DNA of 64,000 bases, taken from Herbiconiux sp. (GTDB taxonomy: Bacteria; Actinomycetota; Actinomycetes; Actinomycetales; Microbacteriaceae). The number at the start of each line of letters is the position of its first letter. The first letter of the stretch is position 1. A program made the position numbers and the translations under genes. Shown piece by piece: positions 1 to 7,172 of the stretch. The notes under the pieces are model-generated. The model had not been told where the DNA came from, ran no database searches, and saw only the letters and a program-made list of their open reading frames with translations. The stretch spans positions 62,001 through 126,000 of the forward strand of contig NZ_SCVE01000008.1 of NCBI RefSeq assembly GCF_004297105.1, written 5' to 3'.

Positions 1-812
1 GCGTCGGTGCCGGCGCTCAGGCTGAGGTTCACGACGTTCGCGTCTTCGGGGCTGGCCGAGACCGTGGTGGGAAGGGCGGTGACCGCGGTCATGGCCACGA
101 CGAAGGCCATGGCGACGGCGCTGAAGGCGGTTTTGGCCCAGCCCCGGCGGCGCGAGGCGGGAGCACCGGTGCCGGAAGTCGCGGCACCCGCGACGGCGGG
201 GCGGACGGGCGCGGTCGTCGTGCGGGATGCTCGCGAGGCGCGGGGCGCCGGCGCGGCCCGGCGCGGGCGGAGGGAGGCCGTCTGGGCCTCTGAGGTGACG
301 ATCATCGTCTCGGTCGCGATCGGGCCGGTGGACCGCGAGGTGGCGAGGAGCGCGGCGTCGGCCGGTGCGGAATCGGCGGAACGCGCAGAGGGAGAGGTGA
401 TCTGCACCGATGCGATGTGCAGGGCCGGCTCGGGGTCGAAGGCCGAGACGACGAGGTCGTCTCCTGTCGGAACCACCGGCTCGAGGGCGAGCGGAACATC
501 GGGTTCGAGGGCCGCTGTGCCGATCTCGGCGATCTCCAGCGTGGCGATCTCTTCGGCGCGCAGGGCCTCTTGCGCCTCGCGCTCGAGCGCCTCCTGCTCG
601 CGCAGCTGGCGGCGGGTGAGGGGGGCGGTTGCCGTCACCGCGGGCGCGGCATCCGACGCCACCGACCCGGCGGCCTCGATGCGAGCGGCTTCGGCGAGCC
701 TCAGTTCACGCAGCTGACGGCGGGTCAGAGCCTCTGACCGGCCCTCGGAACCGGCACCGCGGTTCGCATCGCGGGACGCCGGGGCGTCGGATCGCGAGTG
801 AGGATTCGGCAA
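1..812 (-). CDS. N-terminal part of a membrane-anchored or secreted protein, possibly a cell-wall peptidase (runs off the left edge)
   Basis: The minus-strand frame is open from 812 to base 1 and has no stop, so about 270 residues are present and the C-terminus lies outside. The only usable start is TTG at 812-810, with a GAAAG element about 8 nt upstream; an in-frame TAG lies further up. The first 220 residues are low-complexity and presumably cytoplasmic: two copies of a TRRQLRE motif (near residues 30 and 63), acidic Ala/Glu stretches, then an Arg/Ala/Pro-rich part. A run of basic residues (RRRGWAK) then leads into a hydrophobic segment at about residues 222-245, followed by an exported sequence (SASPEDANVVNLSLSAG). 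Repeated LTRRQLRE motifs before a single anchor are common in actinobacterial NlpC/P60 or M23 cell-wall hydrolases, but the catalytic domain is not in view, so that is inference. Confidence 0.6.
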   Translation of the reverse strand, partial: MPNPHSRSDAPASRDANRGAGSEGRSEALTRRQLRELRLAEAARIEAAGSVASDAAPAVTATAPLTRRQLREQEALEREAQEALRAEEIATLEIAEIGTAALEPDVPLALEPVVPTGDDLVVSAFDPEPALHIASVQITSPSARSADSAPADAALLATSRSTGPIATETMIVTSEAQTASLRPRRAAPAPRASRASRTTTAPVRPAVAGAATSGTGAPASRRRGWAKTAFSAVAMAFVVAMTAVTALPTTVSASPEDANVVNLSLSAGTD

Positions 813-943
813 ACGAAAGACTTTCGGGGTGGAACTGCTGACGTGGTGCCGCTAGGGACGACTCCACAACGGGAACCTCTCGACCCTAACAAGGCTGCCT
901 GGAAAAACCCAGGGCGCGGCGCGAATCCATTCGGACGCATCAG

Positions 944-965
944 GTCGGCAAGGCTTACCTAAGCT
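944..965 (+). promoter_or_regulatory. Candidate DtxR/IdeR iron box over a leaderless -10 (ecf module)
   Basis: Bases 944-962, read on the minus strand, begin TTAGGTAAGCCT and agree with the 19-bp DtxR/IdeR consensus (TWAGGTWAGSCTWACCTWA) at about 15 positions; the first half is essentially perfect and the second half is weak. A -10-like hexamer TAAGCT (960-965) overlaps its edge and lies exactly 6 nt before the ATG at 972. No Shine-Dalgarno is present, so a leaderless transcript is likely. A repressor bound here would block the -10. Regulation by iron is inferred from this match only. Confidence 0.55.
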
Positions 966-971
966 GTTCAC

Positions 972-2966
972 ATGCCGCTCTCTCGCCCGCTCGTCCGCGC
1001 GGAAGGAGTGCGCATCCGGCACGAGGGCGGCGAGCGCTTCACCCCCGACGGCGCATCGCTCGAGGTGCGTGCCGGCGAGGTGGTGCTGCTGCTCGGGCCC
1101 TCCGGATGCGGCAAGTCGACGTTCACCCTGGCCCTCAACGGGCTCGTTCCGCACGCCGTGCCCGCGGAGCTCGAGGGCACCGTGTCGATCGGTGGCCGCC
1201 CCACGACCGAGCTGACGGTGGCCGAGGCGAGCGCCACGGTGTCGATGGTCTTCCAGGACCCGGATGCGCAGATCGTCACCGGGACCGTGCTCGACGAGGT
1301 GTGCTTCGGGCCCGAGAACCTGCGCGTGCCGGTCGGCGAGGTGCTGGCGCGCGCGGAGCTCGCGCTGCGGCAGGTGGGGTTGTGGGAACGTCGGCAGGAG
1401 AATCCCGACGTGCTCTCGGGCGGCGGGCGCCAGCGGCTGGCGATCGCGTGCGCGCTGGCGCTTCGGTCGCCCGTGATCGTGCTGGACGAACCGACCGCGA
1501 ACCTCGACCCCGTCGGCATCGACGAGGTCTATGCGGTGCTGGAGGTGCTCGTGCGTCAGGGTGGGCATGCTCTCGTGCTCGTGGAGCACGATCTCGATGC
1601 CGCGATCGGATTGGTCGACCGGATCGTGGTGCTCGACCACCGGGGCCGGCCGGCGTTCGACGGACCGGCCGCCGATGTCCTCCAGCGGCACGCGGAGGAC
1701 CTGCTGGCACTGGGGGTGTGGCTGCCCACCGCCGTGATCGCGGGTCTGCGCCTGCGGCGCGCCGGCCACCGGGTCGATGAGCTGCCGCTCACGCCCGAGG
1801 CACTCACAGAGGTGCTCGACGGCCTCGGAGGACGCGAGGCGCCGGGCGCCCATACCGATACCGATACCGATACCGATAGCGCACGAAATCAGCGACTCCC
1901 AGCGCCGCCCCGGTCTGGGGAGGCGAGCTCGTCCCCGGAATCACGGGATCGCACAGGAGCGGCGGGCGATCGGGCGGAGTCGCCATCGGCCTCGGGCGCG
2001 AAGGGGGCGGCTACGGCGTCCGCTCCGGCGACCACGGGGGCGCACGGCGCCGCGGTCCGCGTGCGCGGGCTGCGGGTGGCGCGGGGCGGCAGCGAGATCC
2101 TGCACGGGATCGATCTCGAGATCGCGCGGGGTTCGTTCGTGGCGATCGTCGGCACCAACGGCGCCGGCAAGACCACCCTGCTGCAGGCGATGGCCGGGGT
2201 CGTGACCCCGCCCCGCGCATCCGTCGACCTGCTCGGGATCGACCCCGCGCGCGCCGATGTGCGCACGCTCGCGCGCACCGTGGGCTTCGTCTTTCAGAAC
2301 CCCGAGCACCAGTTCGTCCGGCACACGGTCGCCGACGAACTCGCCCACGGGCTCGAGCTGCAGCGCGCCGCCCCGGACGAGGTGCGCGAACGCGTCGACC
2401 GGATGCTCGCCCGCTTCGGTCTCGAGGAGCATCGAGACGTGCATCCGTTCCTGCTGTCGGGCGGGCAGAAGCGACGGCTCTCGGTGGGCACCGCGCTGAT
2501 CGCCGGCGCGCCCCTGCTCGCTCTCGACGAGCCCACGTTCGGCCAAGACCGCCAGCGCTCCGCCGAACTGCTCGACCTGCTCTCGGACCTCAACCGCGCG
2601 GGCACCACCGTCGTGGTGGTCACGCACGACCTCCAGCTCGTGGCCGATCACGCCTCACACCTCGTGGTGCTCTCGGACGGTGCGGTGAGCGCCCACGGGA
2701 CCGTCGACGAGGTGCTGGCCTCGGGCGCCGTGGAGGCCGCGGGGCTGCGGCGTCCGGCCCTCGTGCGCGCGGTGCGGGCCGCGGCGGATGCACGCTGGCA
2801 CCCGGTGACGCGCCTCACCCGGCTCGAGGAGGTGGCGGGCGCTTTCGCGCGGCAGGCCGAGGGTGAGCGGCTCGCGCGGCCGGCCGAGGGTGAGCGGCTC
2901 GCGCGGCCGGACGCCGCGGGTGGGCTGCCGGGGTCGGACGTGAGCGACTCGGGCGTGATGCCGTGA
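972..2966 (+). CDS. ECF-type ABC transporter, two fused ATPase domains
   Basis: 664 residues holding two complete ABC ATPases in one chain, equivalent to EcfA1 plus EcfA2, which power vitamin or metal uptake by an energy-coupling-factor importer on the inner membrane face. Domain 1: Walker A GPSGCGKST near residue 43, a Q-loop (FQDPD), signature LSGGGRQR near 147, Walker B VIVLDEPT. Domain 2: Walker A GTNGAGKTT near 394, FQNPEH Q-loop, signature LSGGQKRR near 494, Walker B LLALDEPT. A 90-residue disordered linker holds a (TD)n run encoded by a hexanucleotide repeat, and the C-terminus has an imperfect duplicated GERLARPAE segment. The stop overlaps the ecfT start (GTGA), so the two are translationally coupled. 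No S (substrate-binding) subunit is adjacent, so the substrate is unknown; the upstream iron-box-like site hints at a metal or heme-related cargo. Confidence 0.9.
   Translation: MPLSRPLVRAEGVRIRHEGGERFTPDGASLEVRAGEVVLLLGPSGCGKSTFTLALNGLVPHAVPAELEGTVSIGGRPTTELTVAEASATVSMVFQDPDAQIVTGTVLDEVCFGPENLRVPVGEVLARAELALRQVGLWERRQENPDVLSGGGRQRLAIACALALRSPVIVLDEPTANLDPVGIDEVYAVLEVLVRQGGHALVLVEHDLDAAIGLVDRIVVLDHRGRPAFDGPAADVLQRHAEDLLALGVWLPTAVIAGLRLRRAGHRVDELPLTPEALTEVLDGLGGREAPGAHTDTDTDTDSARNQRLPAPPRSGEASSSPESRDRTGAAGDRAESPSASGAKGAATASAPATTGAHGAAVRVRGLRVARGGSEILHGIDLEIARGSFVAIVGTNGAGKTTLLQAMAGVVTPPRASVDLLGIDPARADVRTLARTVGFVFQNPEHQFVRHTVADELAHGLELQRAAPDEVRERVDRMLARFGLEEHRDVHPFLLSGGQKRRLSVGTALIAGAPLLALDEPTFGQDRQRSAELLDLLSDLNRAGTTVVVVTHDLQLVADHASHLVVLSDGAVSAHGTVDEVLASGAVEAAGLRRPALVRAVRAAADARWHPVTRLTRLEEVAGAFARQAEGERLARPAEGERLARPDAAGGLPGSDVSDSGVMP
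1852..1878 (+). repeat. Hexanucleotide microsatellite (ATACCG)n
   Basis: Four full copies of ATACCG plus a partial one, in frame inside the linker of the fused ECF ATPase and encoding alternating Thr-Asp. Because the unit is 6 bp, copy-number changes would lengthen or shorten the linker without a frameshift. Confidence 0.9.
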
Positions 2967-3841
2967 GCGTGCCGGTGCCGAGGGGCGACGGTGGCGCATC
3001 CGTTCGTGACGGGCGGCGGGCGGGCCGGATGCCGGTCGATCCCTACGCCGAAGCCGTCGACCACGGGCCCGTGCGGTTTCTGCACCGGCTCAATCCGCTG
3101 GCGAAGGTCGGGGGGCCGCTGCCCGCCATGATCGTGCTGATCGTGGCGCGAGGGATCGAGCTCCCGGTGCTGTTCTGCATCGTGACAGGCGCGCTGATCC
3201 TCGTGGGCGCGCACCTCACGCGACGGGCCGCGGTCGGGGTGTTCGTCGTGCTGCCCGCCGTCGTGGCGGTGCTGTCGGTGAGTTTCGGGTTGTGGGCCGA
3301 TCCGGCGGAGGCGGCGACCGCGGGAGGCGCGGCATCCACTGTGCTCGTGCAGATCGGCGACTACCGCTTCACCGCCGGCGCACTCCTGGTGGGTGCGACG
3401 ACGGCACTACGGCTCGCGGGCATCCTGCTGCTCTCGCTGCTGGCCGGGCTCACCTCCACCGGGCCCGATCTCGTGCGCGCACTCGTGCAGCAGCTGCACG
3501 TGCCGTATCGCGTGGGCTACACGGTTCTGGCGGCCTACCGATTCGTGCCGCGGTTCCGGCACGAGCTCGACATCATCCGGCAGGCGCACCGGGTGCGCGG
3601 CGTGGCACCCGGCCGAGGCCCGCTCGCCGCTCTGCGCCGCTGGCTCGGCTATGTGGTGCCGCTGCTCGCGGGTGCCCTCCGGCATGCCGAACGGGTGGCT
3701 CTCGCCATGGACTCCCGCGCCTTCGGCGCGTTCGGCACCCGCACCGAACGGCACCTCGTGCCGTTCCGGATGCGCGACTGGCTCTTCATGGCCGCATTCT
3801 GGGCGCTGACCGCCGCCCTCGTGCTGGTCGGCGCGAGCTGA
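2963..3841 (+). CDS. ecfT: ECF transporter transmembrane subunit EcfT
   Basis: 292 residues, GTG start overlapping the stop of the ATPase gene by 4 bp. After about 35 polar residues it has the CbiQ/EcfT layout: FLHRLNPLAKV at the start of the membrane part, several hydrophobic helices (about residues 50-160), then the cytoplasmic coupling region with FVPRFRHELDIIRQAHRVRG and a second Ala-Arg motif region (ALRHAERVALAMDSRAF), which are the coupling helices that dock on the two ATPases. A last hydrophobic helix closes the protein. It forms the scaffold of an ECF importer with the preceding gene and with an S subunit encoded elsewhere. Confidence 0.9.
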   Translation: MSVPVPRGDGGASVRDGRRAGRMPVDPYAEAVDHGPVRFLHRLNPLAKVGGPLPAMIVLIVARGIELPVLFCIVTGALILVGAHLTRRAAVGVFVVLPAVVAVLSVSFGLWADPAEAATAGGAASTVLVQIGDYRFTAGALLVGATTALRLAGILLLSLLAGLTSTGPDLVRALVQQLHVPYRVGYTVLAAYRFVPRFRHELDIIRQAHRVRGVAPGRGPLAALRRWLGYVVPLLAGALRHAERVALAMDSRAFGAFGTRTERHLVPFRMRDWLFMAAFWALTAALVLVGAS

Positions 3842-3925
3842 GGGCAGGTTCTGATCGCCGCGCCGCGACCGTGCCTGAGCCCGTGCCCGGCTGCAGACGA
3901 TCGCGCGATCGGGTGGTGGCGTGCT

Positions 3926-3958
3926 CACGTGGTTGCCACATGATGTGGCAACCACGTG
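3926..3958. repeat. Perfect 33-bp palindrome, first copy of the GTTGCCACAT family
   Basis: Two 16-base arms, CACGTGGTTGCCACAT and its exact complement, around a single central G. It lies between the convergent ends of ecfT and the helicase gene. The inner 21 bp (arm half GTTGCCACAT) recur at 53179-53199, again between convergent genes, with different but still palindromic flanks. There is no T-run, so it is not a classical terminator. Confidence 0.85.
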
Positions 3959-4043
3959 CTCGAGCCCACAACAAGGGGCAACTCGACGTGGGCGGGCGCC
4001 GTCTACGCCGAAACCAGAGGTATCGAGCACTGGACACACCGCA

Positions 4044-4103
4044 CCAGATCCGTCACTTTCTGCACGAAAAAACGTGATTTCGCGCAAAAAGTGACGGATC
4101 TGG
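4044..4103. repeat. 60-bp hairpin repeat, copy A of a REP-like family
   Basis: Inverted repeat with arms of 26 bases starting CCAGATCCGTCACTTT, two mismatches and a short loop. The same arm sequence occurs at 16332-16384 and 16408-16461. It sits just past the stop codons of the convergent ecfT and helicase genes, so it may also end transcription from both sides. Confidence 0.85.
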
Positions 4104-4115
4104 AGCGGGGGTGCG

Positions 4116-6545
4116 CTAGCGGGCCTGGTCGGCCGCGAGCTGGCCCACGAGAGCGTCGCCCGGAACCACCGTGACCATCTCGGCCTCGATCTCCGCCCGG
4201 TCGAGCAGCTCGTTCATGCGACGTCCGCGCGCCCGAGGGATGAGCGTGACGACGGTGCCCTTCTTACCCGCGCGGCCGGTGCGGCCGGCACGGTGCAGGT
4301 ACGTCTTGTACTCGTCGGGCGCGTCGGCCTGGATGACCAGGTCGATGTCGTCGACGTGGATGCCGCGGGCTGCGACATCCGTGGCCACGAGAACGTTGAC
4401 CCGGCCCGAGGTGAGCATCTGCAGGTTGCGCGTGCGGCGCGACTGGTTGAGGTCGCCGTGCAGGCTGGTGGCGGGGAACCCGGCGTCTTCGAGCTGCTCG
4501 GCGAGCATCTCGGCGTAGGCGCGGGTGCGGGCGAAGATGAGCGTCTTGCCGTCGCGGTCGGCCAGCTGGCGGATGATCTCGCTCTTGTCTCGGCTCTCGA
4601 CGATCAGCACCCGGTGATCGATGGTCGACGACGCCTGGTCTTCACCGGCGACCTCGTGCACGCTCGGGTTCACGAGGAACTCGTCGACGAGGTTCGCCAC
4701 ACCCTTGTCGAGGGTGGCCGAGAAGAGCAGCTTCTGGCCGCCCTGCTTGGTGTGACGCAGGATGCGCTGCACCGGCTCGAGGAAGCCCAGGTCGCACATG
4801 TGGTCGGCCTCGTCGAGAACCGTGATCGTGACCTCGGAGAGGTCGAGACGACGCTGCTCGATGAGGTCTTCGATGCGGCCGGGGGTGCCGATGATGATGT
4901 CGACACCGCGCTGCAGGGCGCCCACCTGGCGGGCCTGGGGCACGCCGCCGTAGATCTGGGTGGTGAAGAGGCCGACGGCGCGCGCGATCGGCTGAACGGT
5001 GCGGTCGATCTGCAGCGCCAGTTCGCGCGTGGGGGCCAGGATGAGAGCACGGGGCTTGCGGCCGGGCTTGCGGTTCGCGCCGCCACCGTTCTCCATCAGG
5101 CGCTCCACGAGGGGGGCGCCGAACGCGATGGTCTTGCCGGAGCCGGTGCGGCCACGGCCGAGCACGTCGCGGCCGTTCAGCACCTCGGGGATGGTGGCCG
5201 ACTGGATCGGGAACGGGCTGGCCGCGCCGAGCTCGCCGAGCACACGCACGATGTTGCCGCCGAGACCGAGGCTCGCGAACGTGGCGCCCTCGACGTCGAC
5301 GGCCAGCGTGGCCTGAGCCTCGAGGCGCTCGAGCACGACGTCCTCGTCCGCGCCGTGGAAGGCGGGCTTGCCGTGGCTCGGGTAAAAGTCGCTGCCGCGG
5401 CTGGCGCGGGACTCGTGGTTGTCACTCGAGCGCGCGGGGCGGTCGTTGTACGCCGGACGCTCGGAGCGATCCTTGTTGTAGGCGGGGCGCTCGGAGCGCT
5501 CGTAACCACCGGTGCGGGGAGCGCGGTCGTTGTAGGCCGGACGCTCGCTGCGGTCCTTGTTGTAGGCCGGGCGCTCGGAGCGCTCGTAACCACCGGTGCG
5601 GGGAGCACGGTCGGTGTAGGCCGGGCGCTCTGCGCGATCCTTAATGTAGGCCGGGCGCTCGGCGTTATTGGGGCGACCGCGCTCGCCGGTACGGCGATCA
5701 CGGGACGTGGCCGCGCCGTCGCGCTGCGACGGCTCCCAGCGGGCGGTCCGATCAGCGCGCTGTCCGGGCTGGTAGTCGGCCGTCGGACGGGCGCTGCGGT
5801 TATAGCCGCGGTCGTCGGTGCGCGGGGGCTTTCCGCCGGTGGGGCGGCCGGTCCGCTCGGCGGCTCTCTCCGCGCGGCGCTCCTCGTTGCGGGCGTCGTT
5901 CCACTTCTGGCGGTCGGTGCGCTGCGGCTCGCGGCGGCCATAGCCACCCGACTCGCTATCGCGGGAGGGACGGTCGCCATACGCGGGACGCTCGGTACGG
6001 TCGTACGAGGGACGCTCGGCGCGGCCGGTGCCGGTGCCCGACTTGTTGAAGCCGTTCTCGCGGCTGGGACGCTCGTAGCCACCGCGAGCGGGGCGGTCGC
6101 CGTACGAGGGACGCTCGGTGCGGTCGCCGTACGACGGACGCTCCGGGCGGTCGCCGCGGTATCCGCCGCGCTCGCCATCGCGAGCCGGACGGTCGTTGCG
6201 GTCGTAGGCGGGGCGCTCGCTGCGGTCGCCCTGGTAGCCACCACGGGCCGGGCGGTCGTTGTAGGACGGGCGCGCACCACGGTCGCTGTACGACGAGCGC
6301 TCAGGGCGGTCACCGTACGAGGGACGGTCAGCACGTTCGGTGCCGCGGCCCGACGGCGCGGCGCCGCGCGACGCGCGATCATCCGCGTTCCAGCGCTGCT
6401 TGGCGCGCGGGGCGCTCTCGTCGACGGCCTTGTAGCCGCGATGGCCCGGGCTGCGGCTGCCGGCCTTGGGGCCGCCCTTGCCGGGAGTGCGCGGTTCGTA
6501 GTTCTTGGCGGCCTTGAAGCCACCGGACTTGTTGGATTTGGGCAT
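4116..6545 (-). CDS. DEAD-box ATP-dependent RNA helicase with a long disordered N-terminus
   Basis: 809 residues from the ATG at 6545, chosen because GGAAAG lies 5 nt upstream; the open frame extends 36 codons further without a better site. Residues 1 to about 400 are low-complexity, built from variants of ERPAY, DRP and GGYER units rich in Arg, Tyr, Gly and Asp, partly as long DNA direct repeats (5440-5640). The helicase core follows: a Q-motif region (FASLGLGGNIVRVL, PFPIQSATIP) near 420, motif I GRTGSGKT near 470, motif II DEAD near 577, motif III SAT, then motif V (VATDVAARG) and motif VI (HRAGRTGR) near 753. It probably unwinds structured RNA in ribosome assembly or cold adaptation; the N-terminal region could bind RNA or drive condensates (inference). 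Placing the RG-like tail at the N-terminus rather than the C-terminus is unusual for RhlE-like proteins. The 269 bases upstream hold no gene. Confidence 0.93.
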   Translation of the reverse strand: MPKSNKSGGFKAAKNYEPRTPGKGGPKAGSRSPGHRGYKAVDESAPRAKQRWNADDRASRGAAPSGRGTERADRPSYGDRPERSSYSDRGARPSYNDRPARGGYQGDRSERPAYDRNDRPARDGERGGYRGDRPERPSYGDRTERPSYGDRPARGGYERPSRENGFNKSGTGTGRAERPSYDRTERPAYGDRPSRDSESGGYGRREPQRTDRQKWNDARNEERRAERAAERTGRPTGGKPPRTDDRGYNRSARPTADYQPGQRADRTARWEPSQRDGAATSRDRRTGERGRPNNAERPAYIKDRAERPAYTDRAPRTGGYERSERPAYNKDRSERPAYNDRAPRTGGYERSERPAYNKDRSERPAYNDRPARSSDNHESRASRGSDFYPSHGKPAFHGADEDVVLERLEAQATLAVDVEGATFASLGLGGNIVRVLGELGAASPFPIQSATIPEVLNGRDVLGRGRTGSGKTIAFGAPLVERLMENGGGANRKPGRKPRALILAPTRELALQIDRTVQPIARAVGLFTTQIYGGVPQARQVGALQRGVDIIIGTPGRIEDLIEQRRLDLSEVTITVLDEADHMCDLGFLEPVQRILRHTKQGGQKLLFSATLDKGVANLVDEFLVNPSVHEVAGEDQASSTIDHRVLIVESRDKSEIIRQLADRDGKTLIFARTRAYAEMLAEQLEDAGFPATSLHGDLNQSRRTRNLQMLTSGRVNVLVATDVAARGIHVDDIDLVIQADAPDEYKTYLHRAGRTGRAGKKGTVVTLIPRARGRRMNELLDRAEIEAEMVTVVPGDALVGQLAADQAR

Positions 6546-6814
6546 GATTCTTTCCGGGTTATCTCGAAATGCGCACACCCCAGCACACGACGTGCTGGAA
6601 GTGCTAACTAGATCCCCGGGAGTAGCGGGGGCCGTGTCGTACGCGACATTCACCAGTGACCAGCGCTTCGACGCACTGACTGGGAAACCGGCCCACCAGA
6701 CTTACAAACCCATCCGCGATGCAACTCGCGGTGTCCAGAGCCGACCGATCAACACTACACGACCGGCCGGCTCCTGTCGATGATGCCTCCGGATGCGGGC
6801 ACCACCGAGGTGAC

Positions 6815-7108
6815 TCAGATGTCGGTGAGCTCCGCGCGGGTCAGCACCGGGGGCGCCGCCAGGATGTCGGCGAGACCGGATACGCCCTCGGGGGTGGCCC
6901 GGAAGGCACGGTAGGCGTCATCCGCCTCGATCGACTCCCAGCGCTCCACGAGGAGGAAGTGAGCGGGGTCGTCGGCGTCGATGGCCACCTCGGTGCCCAG
7001 GCTCCCGGCGAAGGCGCGGGTGGTCTCGAGGATGGAGGTGATGAGGGCGGGCGCGGAATCGAGTGCGTCGGCCTTGATGCGCGCGTCGAGAATCGAGATG
7101 ACAGTCAT
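6815..7108 (-). CDS. Antibiotic biosynthesis monooxygenase (ABM/YgiN-like) domain protein
   Basis: 97 residues forming one dimeric ferredoxin-like ABM fold: a strand (VISILDARIK), a helix (ALITSILETTRAFA), the strand HFLLVERWES and the helical DAYRAFRATPE. Members are small quinol or polyketide-type monooxygenases that act without cofactor, or heme-degrading relatives; the sequence does not decide between them. The start is fixed by a leaderless signature: TACGCT (7115-7120) lies 6 nt upstream of the ATG. It is divergent from the Pls synthetase gene, 64 bp away. Confidence 0.8.
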   Translation of the reverse strand: MTVISILDARIKADALDSAPALITSILETTRAFAGSLGTEVAIDADDPAHFLLVERWESIEADDAYRAFRATPEGVSGLADILAAPPVLTRAELTDI

Positions 7109-7172
7109 GCCTTCAGCGTAGGCCCGCCGCGCCCGCGTGCGCGATGCCTGTCGTTAACCTTCGTCGTGGACA

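Noticed and set aside
5440..5640. CRISPR-like spaced repeats
   Set aside because: The repeats are in frame within the helicase coding sequence, vary in spacing, and encode protein repeats.
4293..6611. 772-residue plus-strand open frame
   Set aside because: It is antisense to the helicase; its Val/Ala/Gly repeats are the complement of the ERPAY repeats and it has no domain pattern.
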